Below are positions 33,456 to 44,370 of a stretch of DNA of 64,000 bases, in pieces. The stretch is from Chenopodium formosanum (taxonomy: Eukaryota > Streptophyta > Magnoliopsida > Caryophyllales > Amaranthaceae): NCBI GenBank assembly GCA_024500155.1, contig CM044880.1, positions 7,192,001 through 7,256,000 on the forward strand, in the 5' to 3' direction. A program made the position numbers and the translations under genes. Under the pieces are notes generated by a model. It saw only the letters and a program-made list of their open reading frames with translations. It was not told the origin of the DNA and did not search any database. The first letter of the stretch is position 1; each line of letters starts with the position of its first letter.

Positions 33456-33861
33456 ACAGGGTAATCCTGTTCTTGGGTTTGATTTGATTACAGAACAATT
33501 GAAGAAATTGATTTGGATGAATTGGTTGAATAAGTATAAATGTATTCGTTTATTGGAGTTGAGAGGGTGTTTGTCGTTGCTTTGTTCTACTGATGCTTTA
33601 TCTGTAGAAGATGTTTGGATGTTGAAAGATCCTGGTGATAGGAAATCTTGGCAAAGATTGTTTTCTATCAATCGTACTAATGTATTACACTGCGGTTTCT
33701 CTGAGACTGGCAAGTGTTTGTTACACATTCAGGGGAAACTCAGGGTATTCGATCCAAGCCGGGAGACACCACAAATGTCTCAAGGAGGTGTTGATTTTGA
33801 TAATGATGACAGAGTAGTTCAGTCAAAAGGGTATATTGAAAGCTTGGTTTCGCCTTTCTAA
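33456..33861 (+). pseudogene. F-box gene fragment (C-terminal third), unit 4
   Basis: Codes the last ~134 residues of a protein nearly identical to gene 3, from GNPVLGFDLITEQLKKL to YIESLVSPF, in one open frame. The F-box and first FBA half are absent, and no ATG opens the frame in register. Upstream bases match the tail block with ATACAGGGG seen at about 29048 and 37634, so the junction arose by recombination between a tail and a coding sequence. Without an F-box it cannot join an SCF complex. It might act only as a sequence donor for gene conversion. Confidence 0.9.
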
Positions 33862-35620
33862 AAGGCAGAATTAATGAAGATGACGGAGAGAAGGGAATGT
33901 GCAATCATTTTGGTAATGTCAACCTGATTAAAACTGCTCCAATTATTATGTTGCTATTGGCTTTGACTTTTAATTTGTGTATAGTTGCTTTTGTATGGAA
34001 AATTTCTTTGTTTGATGACTGGTTTTTATCCATGTTTATATTGTTTTGAACATTTGGACTATATCCATTGTTTGACTTATGATAGTATAGTTCAGTTGCT
34101 TATGATTTATGCTTTAGTAAATGTTATACAGTCTTTAAATAGATGTTTCATGTGATAAAATCTTGCCTATATATAGTTGACTCCCTACAATCTAGTTGAG
34201 CAGAGAATTTTGAGTCAAGTTCTAGAATTGATTGTTCAAATCCATCAGCTCATCTATTATATGAACTTGTAACATTGACCATTCTGTTTGATATTTTCCA
34301 CCTTCAATAGGCCACATTAGAGCTCTGTTCTCTACAATTTATACCATTATCATCAGACATCTTCTGCAAGAATAAAAATTTTCTGATTGTAACTTCTTCT
34401 TGTCAAGTAAAGTAACTCTTTTGTGGCCCGTTTTTCTCATAAAAATTGTTCTAGGGACTGCTATTCACATGCTTTGTAGCTCTCCCTCTATATTTCTGCA
34501 AGCATTTTGTTTAAAATCATGTGTGAAATATGAACTAACATGTAAAAGCAGGTGCTCTGTAGTCTCAAAGTCCCCTGTAATATGTAATACTACGTAAAAT
34601 AACTGGCTCTTATGCTTAGGTAACTTTTACTTTGTAGGAAGCTTATTAAGTAAAGTTAACCTCACAATTAATCTTTCTTGAGGCATGTTCTAAGTTCAAA
34701 TGCCCGCAGCAATTTTAACCTAACAGTCCCTAGTCTCTGGATGAAAAACCGTGCTCAACCTCCTTCAATTCTCTAGTCTCTACTCAAACTTGCAAGATAA
34801 ATCTGGGAGTCTTGAAATCTTTAAGCAGTTGTATTTTACTCAAGTTGTTTTTTTGCTGGAAGATTAGTATAGGTGGTATGAGTCTTATGACTTATGCTCT
34901 CTGTCAAGTTAGGTAAGATACAAAGCTTATTATATCTAGCAAGCTAATTCTGTCTCTAAATAGATGTTATTTGTACGTGCTGACATGTTGCTAATATTCG
35001 GTTGCTTCTCTAGTATTTAAGCTAAGCTTATTAGCTTTCCTGAGAAAATTTCAGTGAGGTTCAGTCCTAGATGTTCAGATGATTGAGGGGATGTAACTTA
35101 CATCAGTTCATTGATTTGAACATTTCCATATCCAACTCTTTTCCGGAACTTTCCTGCCTCAATAGGACATGAGGGGATTTTAATATCAAGAGTTTATAAC
35201 TTCTTTGGAAAATTAAAGTCCTTTCTAGGAAATAATTTCAGATAACAATCTACAAGGAACAATAGTTTATAATATTAGCCATGTGTGTTTGTATAAAGCT
35301 TTTATGCTTGTTGTGTTCATCTACAGTTGATCCGTATCTCATTTCTTTTTGTGCTGTGCTAAACTGTTAGGAGTATTGGGAAAATTCTGTCTTTGGCTGC
35401 TGATGTTGTACCCAAATGTTCCACTTCTCTGGCTGGCTGGCTGCCACTGTAGACTGTTTACTCTGCTGATATTTTTTTTTCCACTCTTTTGTATTAGTTG
35501 ATTTCATGAAAACTTGCATGCATAAATATATTTACTATTAGTCAACTTAGATTACATTACATTGTAGCAGCTACTAGGAATTAGAGGAAGTCTTTGACAA
35601 AAGTATAGAGGGTCCAACTG
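33862..35620 (+). repeat. Conserved tail of unit 4
   Basis: Runs parallel to the other tails through GGAACAATAGTTTATAAT, then jumps early to the ATGTGTGTTTGTATAAAGC and CCAAATGTTCCACTTC blocks. The CTTAGATTACATTACATTG block comes late at about 35548, so the order is rearranged relative to units 1 and 2. No gene. Confidence 0.65.
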
Positions 35621-35965
35621 GACCAGCACACCAATAAGATAAAAATATTCAGAATATAAAGGAATTGGGAATAATTATTTAGCTTTTTGCCAAACTAGTG
35701 TATTCCTTCGTAGGGTTTTGGGTATTAAGCAGGGACTTGACAAATCGGAGTCAAAAGTGAATATATAATCAGTTGAAAAATAAATTTAAAAATAGGAGTT
35801 AAACCGCACAGTTTGATTTTTAAAAAAAATGTGTAAAATGTATATTTACAGTTTTTTTTTTTTTTTTTTTTCGAGAGGATGTATATTTACAGTTTGATAT
35901 GGGTTATACTTTGAACTAGACTGCTAACAGTGCTAACACCCCTTTTCCACATACATTGACTAAGT
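35621..35965. other. Intergenic DNA, no gene seen
   Basis: AT-rich with a T run at about 35851-35870 and a short repeated GTATATTTACAG word around it. Confidence 0.5.
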
Positions 35966-36208
35966 TTTGTTCACTTCACCTTAAAAAAAAATAATATTAA
36001 GTAAAAATAATTTCAGTTCAGCAAAAATAAGTTCAGTACAATAAAATTAATTTCACTTCATTTAAAATAATTTCAGTTCGATAAAAATAAGTTTAGTTTA
36101 GTAAAATTCAGTTTTTCTAAAGAAAAAATATAATAGAAAATTAGTAAAAATAATTTAAGTTCAACAAATATAATTTTATTTGGTAAAAATAAGGTAAAGT
36201 GAATGGAG
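35966..36208. mobile_element. MITE of AGTTCAGTAAAAATAA repeats, copy 1
   Basis: Inverted ends (TTCACTTCACCTTA and TAAGGTAAAGTGAA) enclose irregular repeats of a TTCAGTTCAGTAAAAATAA-like word. A possible duplication CTAAGT flanks it (35960-35965, 36209-36214). Relatives lie at 58219-58518 and 58636-58853. Confidence 0.6.
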
Positions 36209-36574
36209 CTAAGTGTATGTGTAACTTAAATGTTACTGTTAGTTACGGAGTAAATTATTTTCAGAATCAATGTTCTCCTCTAGTTACATAACTGAAAAGA
36301 TGGTATTTTCCTCTCCTCTTCATCTTATAATGTGTTCTTATTAAAAGCATTCATGCCTCCTTTACACACTGAGGGTCAAGAGATTATAGAAAATTGACAT
36401 AAAGCTTTCTCTCTTCCCCTTTTAATCAGATTCAAAATTGACATTAACCTTTGTTCTTGTTTAAAACCATTGCTTCCTCTCTCACAGTCTCACCCTCCTC
36501 ACCTCCACCACCTGAACACCTATCTGCAGTCGTACTCATCACCTCCATAGATCATCAGTTGGAAGAGATTCAAA

Positions 36575-37177
36575 ATGAACACCATCAACAATACTACTCT
36601 TCCTGACCATCTCATTTTCGAACATATCCTCCCAAAACTCCCTGTCAAATCCTTACATCGCTTTAAATCTATTTCCAAATCATGGCTTTCCACTATTTCT
36701 TCCCCTGAATTTGCTAAATATGTTTATTTTAAGGTATGCTAGTTTTATATGTTAGGTTAGTTGGATTATTGTGTAGCGTATCAAAGGTATGCTAGTTTTT
36801 GGGACTAAGACTTTGTTGTTGTTGTTGTAGTAGTATCAAAGTTATGCTAGTTTTATACTTTGTTGCTTGAATTGGGTTATTTAGGTCGTTATTGTATGCT
36901 GTATCAATTTTACCTGTTCCATTCAGTTATTGATTTGCCTATGATTCGTCTGCAGATGCAAATCTTCGCCAAGACTCTTACCGGAAAAAGCATAACTCTC
37001 GAGGTTGGGATTTCTGACACCATTGACATTGTTAAGACTAAGATCAAGGATAAAGAGCAAATTCCCCCATACCAACAGCATCTGGTCTTTGCAGGAAAGC
37101 AGCTGAAGGATGACCGAACTCTCGCTTACTACAATATCCAGGAGGAGTCGACAATCCACCTTGTTCTCCGTCTTTAA
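36575..37177 (+). CDS. Putative F-box-ubiquitin chimeric gene (two exons)
   Basis: Exon 1 (36575-36733) encodes a complete subfamily A F-box (LPDHLIFEHILPKLPVKSLH to SPEFAK) plus five residues from the insert. Exon 2 (36956-37177) encodes 73 residues aligning without gaps to ubiquitin, starting MQIFAKTLTGKSITLEV. Joining at a phase 0 GTATG donor and TGCAG acceptor gives one 126-residue frame. By hand about 57 of 73 positions match plant ubiquitin. Lys 6, 11, 27, 29, 33 and 48 and the Leu8/Val44/Val70 patch are kept; Lys63 is Glu. It stops after Leu73, so there is no diglycine and no conjugation. Unspliced, translation would end at TAG 36740-36742. Inferred role if expressed: an SKP1 binder with a ubiquitin-like tail. 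Splicing and expression are unproven. Confidence 0.55.
36720..37174 (+). other. Captured ubiquitin-gene segment inside an F-box gene
   Basis: 455 bp foreign to the F-box family. On the left the F-box sequence runs to TTTGCTAAAT and on the right resumes AAATCCCACCTCCAA, as in the paralogues. TAAAT is present at both edges (36715-36719, 37175-37179), consistent with a 5 bp duplication. There are no terminal inverted repeats. Content is an intron-like stretch plus the first 73 ubiquitin codons. Because the intron is kept, capture went through DNA and not mRNA. Confidence 0.75.
36734..36955 (+). other. Predicted intron, probably the donor's 5'-UTR intron
   Basis: 222 bp, T-rich, AAG/GTATGC donor and TTCGTCTGCAG acceptor. 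Plant polyubiquitin genes commonly carry an intron ending directly before the first ubiquitin ATG, as here. GTATGCTAGTTTT occurs at 36734 and in similar form at about 36785 and 36842. Confidence 0.6.
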
Positions 37178-37224
37178 ATCCCACCTCCAATCATCGCCTT
37201 CCTGCTCTAAATTTATCGTGCATA
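37178..37224 (+). pseudogene. F-box gene remnant right of the ubiquitin insert
   Basis: About 50 bp corresponding to the codons after the F-box (ATCCCACCTCCAA, then CTAAATTTATCGTGCA). The sequence then jumps into the tail, so nearly all of the FBA domain has been deleted from this unit. Confidence 0.8.
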
Positions 37225-38334
37225 ATGTAAGCTAACTCTTTGGGGGCATTCATTCTAGAGACCAGCACCTATATGCTATGTAGTTTTCCCTCTTTCAGCA
37301 TGTATTTCGTTATAAATCCTCTGTAAAACTAACATGAAAAAACAGGTGATTCATAGTCTATAAGCTATGCTAAACCAATTAGCCGAGTCTTCTAGGAAAT
37401 TTTCAAGCAGGTTCAGTGTTACATGTTCTGATAAATAAGCAGATGTCACTTACAGTTCTATCTCAAATCAAGTTCATTTGTTAGAAAATCTCCATCTATA
37501 ATTCCCTTTTAAGTTTTCCTTCTATAAGATCAAAGAAAGAGATTCACTATGTAGGCTATCTTCTTTAGGGTGGAAAATTGTAGTTTTTTTACTGCTTAAG
37601 ATTAAAGAACCAGTCAAGTTTCATTATCTATGATACAGGGGTTATATTCATCATTTGTAAGCAGCAATATAGAAACTAGAAATTTGTTTTAGGGAAAACT
37701 TGCATGCATAAATAGATTTGCAAAATCAGTCTAACTTAGCTTACATCCTTGAATTGAAAAGATTGCCTTCCATGCTAAACATCCTCACTTGATATCTTCG
37801 TGCCTTGCAGCTAGAAGGAATTGAGAAGAACGCCTGTCATGTCATGCTAATTGCTAAACAGCCTTTCTGACTTGGTTTCTCTGTGTCTGACAGTGAGAAT
37901 GAAGCGAATGGACTGAGAAGAAAATCTCATCTTGTGTGTTTATGTAGCCGTTATAACTTTATAAGTATAACTAGTTTGGTTAACATTAGCAGTACTCGTA
38001 CTAGATTTTTGATGAGGATCTTTTGGGTGTTATAATCTTGCCAGTTGCCAACTAGCTAGTATCTGTTATATATTAGCCATGTGTGTTTGTAAATAACTTT
38101 TATGCTTGTTGTTTATCTACGTTTAGTTTGCTGGATTTCATTTCTTTGTGTGCTATGCTATACTGTAAGGATTATTGCGGAGGATTCTCTCTTTGGCTGT
38201 TGATATTGGAAAATATATGTTGATGTTCATGATAAATAACAATTGTTTACCTTGTCAGAATATTGTTAATCAGTGCTCATGTTATTTATTTCACGATTTA
38301 TCGTCTAGATAAACATAAACCGTTAATAAAAATA
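37225..38334 (+). repeat. Conserved tail of unit 5
   Basis: Blocks ATTCTAGAGACCAGCA, CTTAGCTTACATCC, GTGCCTTGCAGCTAGAAGGAA and TGTAGCCGTTATAAC follow the common order. It is interrupted at 38335 by a Mutator-type MITE. No independent gene. Confidence 0.7.
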
Positions 38335-39227
38335 GGAAAATTTGTGATGAAGGTCCTTTTATGAGGTCGACCTTGTGTGGAAGGTCCTTTTATGAAAAAG
38401 GTGGCACGAAAGGTCCTTATATGAACATTGGGTTGCGAGGAGGGTCCTTTGACCGTTCTCCGGCGTTGACCAAAATTTTCCGGCCATTTAAAATCAAGTG
38501 CAAATCACATGACCCCTTAAGTTCCCTTTTTTTACAATTTTTTTTTTCCTTTTTTCTCACGATTTTCCATCTATCCCCCATTTCTCCCTTATGAAACCCT
38601 AATTTTAGAGCAAAATTAATCCCAAATCTTCAATTCTTATCCCTGAAATTACAATTGAAGGCCAATCAAAGACATTCAACCATAGCCGGTGCTGCGTGCT
38701 CTTCTTTCCTCCTCACCTTAGTGTTGTTGCTTGAACTTTTCCCCATCGTCTTCTTCGTTCTTTAATTTTCGCCGGTTATTGGTGGGTGGGTGTTCGTGGG
38801 GGTCGTGGGTTTGGGTTCTAGTGGGGTGGATGTTCGAGGTGTGGGTTTTAATGGGTGGTTTTCGTTGGTGGTCGGTTCTCAGTGAGTATGGGTGGTTATG
38901 GGTAGATATAGGGTGGTTGGTTAGTCTGGATCAGTGGTTCTTTAATTAGATTGGTGGTTCTGGTGAAATTAAACACTATAACAACCATAATTCTAATTCT
39001 AATTGTTGTTTCCAAGCTTAATTTAAAGGGGAAAAGGGAAATTAAGGGAAAAGAGGGAAAAAAAAGCTTAATTTTTGGCTGGAAAAAATTGGTCAACGTC
39101 GGAATTTGGTCAAAGGACCCTCCTCGCAACCCAATGTTCATATAAGGACCTTTCGTGCCACCTTTTTCATAAAAGGACCTTCCACACAAGGTCGACCTCA
39201 TAAAAGGACCTTCCTCGCAAATTTTCC
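38335..39227. mobile_element. Mutator-type MITE with ~120 bp terminal inverted repeats
   Basis: The ends GGAAAATTTG and CAAATTTTCC open long inverted repeats of nearly 120 bp (AAGGTCCTTTTATGAGGTCG and its complement at 39190-39213). They are flanked by a perfect 9 bp duplication ATAAAAATA (38326-38334, 39228-39236), diagnostic of Mutator-like insertion. The ~630 bp interior has a GC-richer stretch (about 38660-38930) that might be captured DNA but is not recognised. ORFs reading through the inverted repeats are not genes. Confidence 0.88.
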
Positions 39228-39236
39228 ATAAAAATA

Positions 39237-39904
39237 TCAGTGGGGGGTCTCACATAATATCATGTGCTAACATGTTGCTAAAATTCGGTTGCTAAACTGT
39301 TACTCTTCTGAAATAAATTCAATCAGGTTCAGTTGTTCAGTCTTACATGTTCAGACAAATGAGGGGATGTAACTTACATAAGTTCGTTGATTTGAACATT
39401 TCCATATATGATTCAATTACGCCTTTAGGGTTTATTTCCAATGTCAATTTACTTTTCCAATGTACTTTAACTATTCTTATTTGTGTTTATTAATTCTCGT
39501 GAAAAATGCCCATAAGAGACTATCAAAAGGGGACGGGAGAAGTATTTTCATTAAGTATTGAAACGCAATCAACAATATTGTGTTTTTAAAAAAAAAATCA
39601 ACAATATGGAAAAGAAGGAAGAAAGAAATACATTTCAATAGCTAGAGTTTATATTTTACTCTGTATTATGTTAATAAACTCTTTTAGTCTTGTCAAAAAA
39701 TAAATAAATAAATTCTTTTAGGAGTGGCTACTATTGACCAAAAACCATCCCAAGACTCTTTAAATAAAGTACAGAGTACTACGTAATATATTTTAATGAA
39801 GAAACTAATTCCCAAATAGACAAATAGTGCATTAAATTAACTTTTGACTCTTGATTTTCTATCTCATTCTAAAGTCACTCAAGCATCTGCAAGAGTTAGA
39901 CAAA
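39237..39904 (+). other. Tail fragment, then upstream region of gene 6
   Basis: 39260-39410 matches the tail block at about 34980-35125 (ACATGTTGCTAAAATTCGG, GAGGGGATGTAACTTACAT). The remainder is AT-rich, with an A run at about 39588-39597, and holds the presumed promoter of the next F-box gene. Confidence 0.55.
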
Positions 39905-41026
39905 ATGAGCAGCGTCAACAATAAAACTCTTCCTAATCATCTCATTTTCGAAAAAATCCTCCCAAGACTCCCGGTAAAATCCTTACTTGGCTTTAAATCT
40001 GTTTCTAAATTATGGCTTTCTACCATTTCTTCCCCTGAATTTGCTAAATCCCACCTCCAATTCTCCTCTTCCAACCCTAAGTTTATCGTACTTGGTGGGC
40101 GTAACAGTACATCGGAAGACAACTTTTACTTGCTAGACTATGATCATAACAACAATTACAAGATAAGATACTTGGATGAATTGAATTTCGAAAATAGGTT
40201 TGATCATCTATATAAATTCTTGTACATTGTGGGTTCTTGTAATGGCCTTGTTTGTTTTTGTGTCCAAGAAGTAGAATACCGTGAGGCTTTCTTGATAAGT
40301 AACCCTGCTACTCGCCGACATCGTAAGATCATGATCCCTCAAGGTATAAAGCAAGGTATGGGGGCCAGGTGCTTGTTTTATCATGAATCGTCAACTGATG
40401 ATTATAGAATACTCGGTGTGTTTCTGTTTCGTAATTATGTTCAAATTCATGAGTATTCTCTGAATGCTGGAAATTGGATAAAATTTAGTATATCAGACCT
40501 TGATCTTTGTTTGTATAATTCCGGTTGTTTCATGGGTTACTTTGGAATTAATGAGTTAGACTTGGTAGTGTTGATTGATGAAACTTTTTACATGTTTACT
40601 GGGGTTTTTTTCTATCGCAATCCTATTGTTGGGTTTGATTTGATTACAGAAAAATTTAAGGAATTGCCGCCGATGAATTGGCTAAACAAGTACAACACAA
40701 ATATGAGACTGCGTTTATTGGAGTTGAGAGGGTGCTTGTCGTTGCTTTGTACAACAACTGATTTTGCTAAAGATGATGTTTGGATGTTGAAGCACTCTAG
40801 TGATGGGAATTCTTGGCAAAAATTGTTCTCTATCAATCTTACTTGTGTCATATACTATAGTTTGTCTGAGACTGGCAAGTGTTTGCTTCACACTAAGAAA
40901 GAACTCAAGGTATTCGATCCAAGTCGGGAGAACCCACAAATGTCTCAAGGGGGTATTGCTTTTGATAATGGTGATAACATAGTTCACTCAAAAGGTTATA
41001 TTGAAAGCTTACTTTCGCCTTTCTAA
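39905..41026 (+). CDS. F-box/FBA protein, subfamily A, gene 6
   Basis: A 373-residue protein from ATG 39905 (MSSVNNKTLPNHLIFEKILP). An upstream in-frame ATG at 39851 would add 18 residues and is not conserved. The F-box is intact but reads LLGFKSV where paralogues have LLRFKSV. The FBA part shows VGSCNGLVCF, NPATRRHRKI, TDDYRILGVF and DVWMLKHSSDGNSWQKL, and it ends YIESLLSPF. A loop of about 25 residues (around DLCLYNSGCFMGYF) is absent from genes 1-3 but present in the inverted partner at 56355-57539. The two are each other's closest relative here. Expected role: SCF substrate receptor. Confidence 0.92.
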   Translation: MSSVNNKTLPNHLIFEKILPRLPVKSLLGFKSVSKLWLSTISSPEFAKSHLQFSSSNPKFIVLGGRNSTSEDNFYLLDYDHNNNYKIRYLDELNFENRFDHLYKFLYIVGSCNGLVCFCVQEVEYREAFLISNPATRRHRKIMIPQGIKQGMGARCLFYHESSTDDYRILGVFLFRNYVQIHEYSLNAGNWIKFSISDLDLCLYNSGCFMGYFGINELDLVVLIDETFYMFTGVFFYRNPIVGFDLITEKFKELPPMNWLNKYNTNMRLRLLELRGCLSLLCTTTDFAKDDVWMLKHSSDGNSWQKLFSINLTCVIYYSLSETGKCLLHTKKELKVFDPSRENPQMSQGGIAFDNGDNIVHSKGYIESLLSPF

Positions 41027-43060
41027 ATCCAAGACAAATGGAAGTAGCGGAGAGAAGGGAATTGCGCTCATTTTGGTAATGTCTACCTGGTTTATATTAC
41101 TCTTAATCATGTTGCTAAATGTTATTGGCCTTTTGTATTTACTTAGTTGCTTTTGAATCAATTTCCTTTGCTTGATGATTGGTATTCATCCACAATTAAT
41201 TTCTTTGAACATTTGGACTATAGTTTTGTTTGTGTTATGATACAGTTAGTATAGTGTATAGTTATGTTTTATGCTTTAATTTTATGATGTGGTATTGGTA
41301 TGCTTTTATGTTTCATGTGGTAAGCTTTGGTCAATAATTAGTTGCCTCCCTTTTTCTAGTCGAAATGATCCTAGGAGTTTCGGGCATCCTGAGCAGAGAA
41401 ATTTGTCTCAAGATCTAAAATACATGGTTTAATCTTCCATAAGCTCACTATAAGATCATGTACATTGACCATTTTGCTCTATATCATCCAGCTCCAATAG
41501 AATAAACTAGAGGTTTAGTTTCTACTTCGTACAATTTATATTGTAGTACTGTATAACTTCATACTATTTAGCTTGGTCAAAGCAAAGTAACTCCTAGTTA
41601 GCACTCTCCTTCACATTTCTCTCTGTAATCATTCTAGAGACCACCAGTTTTATGGTTTTTAGTTTTCCCTGTTTAATTTTGCAAGCAATTTGTTTTAAAT
41701 TTTCTATGAAAACTAACACAAAAACAGGTCACCCTTACCCTGTCATATGTAGTTGATCAATGATCTCTCATGAATCCAGGTAACCCTTACTTTGTAGGAA
41801 GCTTTAACCACAAATTAAGCTCTCTGTGTTTAAGGCATGTTCCAACTTCGGATGCCTTCCTCTTAACTCTGGCAGCAATTTTCGCCGAAGAGTCTCAAGT
41901 TTTAAGATTTCCATGAACAATTCTTTTATGGTGTTATCCTGCATTTATAGGACAATCATAGGATTTTAACATCAGTACACAACTTTTTTTCTGAAGTTAT
42001 TGTCCTTTCATGGCAATAATTTTGGATGATGTATACAAGGAACAGTTGTTTTAGATGATATGAAATGAACTCCATAATGATGACTGAAGTAGCTCTAAGG
42101 TGGCATTCCACACCCTAAAGAAATTTTCAGTTAGGTGGCCAAGATATACATTCTATAGGTTTTCCTCTGGATCTCTGGGATGTCCTGTTGTTTCTTTTAA
42201 ATCCGCAAATTTAAAACAATATATTGTGAGAGGAGATTAACGTTTCATGTCAATCTCAGAGATTAACTTGAATTCACTCCTCGGCTTCTCCTTTTTTTCA
42301 TATATATTCTGTCTGCCCGGTGAATTGAACATTGCTTAAGGGTTTAAATATACGAGTAAGTTGTTTTGGTTAATGTATAAGCCAATTCCGATGTGTCTTA
42401 ACTTTTGATTCTTTATCTATGTGACTGAGTGTGGTGAGTTGGAACAGAGATCTAGTTAGATTGCATTATGTATAATACATACAGGCTATCTTCTTTTGGC
42501 AAAAGAAACACTTTTACTCATCATTTGTAATCAGCAATATAGAAACTCAAAATTTGTTTTCATGAACACTTGTGTGCATAAATATATTTACAAAAGCGGT
42601 CAACATAAATTACATTGTAGCAGCTACAAGGAACTGAGATGATCGCCTTTCATGCTAAGCAACCGATCTGACTTGATTTCTCGTGCTTTGCAGCCATGGG
42701 GAACTGAAAAGATCGTCTATCATGCTAAACAACCTGTTCACTTGATATCTTCATGCCTTCAAAGAGTTCAAGTTGAAGAGAATGTTTGTGTTTTATAGTC
42801 ATTTTTAAGTATAAAATAGCTTGGTTTCTATTGATGATTGCCTTTTGTGGTACCAGTTATATAAGTATGTGTGTTTGTACTATGGAGTTAAAAAATTTTG
42901 CAACGTTGAAATGTTAGTAACATTGCGGATAAATGCTCTTTGGCTTGCTTATGTTGTAGACTTGTAGTGGTTGTACCCAAATGCTCAACACCTTTGGCTA
43001 CTACTTTTGACTCAGTGTAAATTATGATTCTCATTGCCATAGGGTTAGCAAAGTAGAATA
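41027..43060 (+). repeat. Conserved tail of unit 6
   Basis: The most complete tail. It contains the common blocks in order, ending ATTCTCATTGCCATAGGGTT near 43032-43051. Its reverse complement follows the inverted gene at 54280-56354. Confidence 0.8.
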
Positions 43061-43353
43061 ATTAGAGCATCTACCATGCCAAAGCTTAAGTAATTAAGTG
43101 CGATAGGTTTAGCATCAATTGAGAAAGAGAGAGAATAGGCAAAGCTTATACTAATTTGCACATGATTTAATTATGAATTTATAAATTAATACTCCACAAT
43201 ATACGAGTTTATTTTGATACAAAGACGAGTGATGAGATTCGATCTCAATATCTCATGGAATTGGGAAGAAAGCTTCAACTATTATTTAAGCTATCTCTCA
43301 CTTGCTCTTGCTCTCACATTTAACACGAAGTACTTATTTGTAGTTCTAATATA

Positions 43354-43610
43354 CTCTATCCGTCCCATAAAATATATGAGACGTTGAACTTTTTTTTTAC
43401 TATTCATGCATTAGATTTGACCATAATTTTTTACTAACATAATAAAAATATATTTTATTATAAAATATATTGTTAGATAGAATAAAGTTTCATAATCTGA
43501 TTTTTAAAATAATATTCATTAATATTTGATTCTATAAAGGTAAAGTCAAACTAGTACATTGACATGTGTGTAATGTTTGACTGTGTTATGTATTATGGGA
43601 CAAAGGGAGT
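43354..43610. mobile_element. Stowaway-like MITE
   Basis: CTCTATCCGTCCCATAA at the left and TTATGGGACAAAGGGAG at the right are inverted repeats, with TA adjoining the ends. Confidence 0.65.
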
Positions 43611-43878
43611 ATAAGTAACTATTTTGACAAATAAGTGAAACTCTTGTTTAAGTATATGCAAAATTCAAGGATAATGTAGAAAGTACAATGAATAAAAAAA
43701 AAATGAGGGCATAACAATCTTTACATGCTATTCGAAAAAGGAAAAAAAAAAGGGGGAAAAAAATTAATATTTTGAGTCTTGAAAATAAGAAAATAGGAAC
43801 TAGATTATGGGACGAAGGAGTATACTCCCAACATTGAATTGTGCCCGTTTAAACACAAAAAAGTAAAAATATGAAGTA

Positions 43879-44370
43879 CTCCCTCCGTGTTTTAATAAGT
43901 ATTACAATTTAACAGGTAAATAGTTTTAGGCAATTTAATTGAACTTAACAAAATAAGAAGCGGAGTAATTGAAGTATTAAAAAATTGTAAAAGAAAGATA
44001 GTATGATTTTTAGTTTATTGATATTAAATGTGAGAGGAAATAAAGTTTTTAGTGGGTTTGGATGAGGATCATAAGAGGAGAGAGATATAATATTTAAAGA
44101 TAATTTTTTGTCAAAAAGGAAGTGTAATACTTATTTACGGTGCATCTTGTGTGCGGCTAGTCACATGGTGTGACCAATTGTAAAAAAAAACAAAGTAATC
44201 CTTATAACACTAACCCGGTAAACCTGTAATAGTGATCAAGTAACCCCTAAATTACCTTTAACACTGTCAAAATAACCCCTGTAAAACTGAACGAATAACC
44301 CTTATAATACTAAGGAACTAATCCTCGTAATGCATGGCCACACTACATGACCGGCCACATATAAAATTTT
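43879..44370. mobile_element. Stowaway-like MITE split by a second insertion
   Basis: The left end CTCCCTCCGTGTTTTAATAA has its inverted match in two pieces: TAATACTTAT near 44120-44129 and CTTATCAAAACACG near 44376. The DNA between (TGCATCTTGTGTGCGGC to CCGGCCACATATAAAA) looks inserted, with CTTAT at both edges. Relatives of the insert's ACCCTTATAA-rich interior occur at about 59160-59350. Confidence 0.4.

Noticed and set aside
36860..36955. N-terminal extension of the ubiquitin frame upstream of its ATG
   Set aside because: That frame opens without an ATG and runs through intron-like sequence ending in TGCAG; ubiquitin homology begins exactly at ATG 36956.
38361..39201. Two ORFs sharing the same N-terminal residues on opposite strands
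   Set aside because: They read through the two inverted arms of the Mutator-type MITE.
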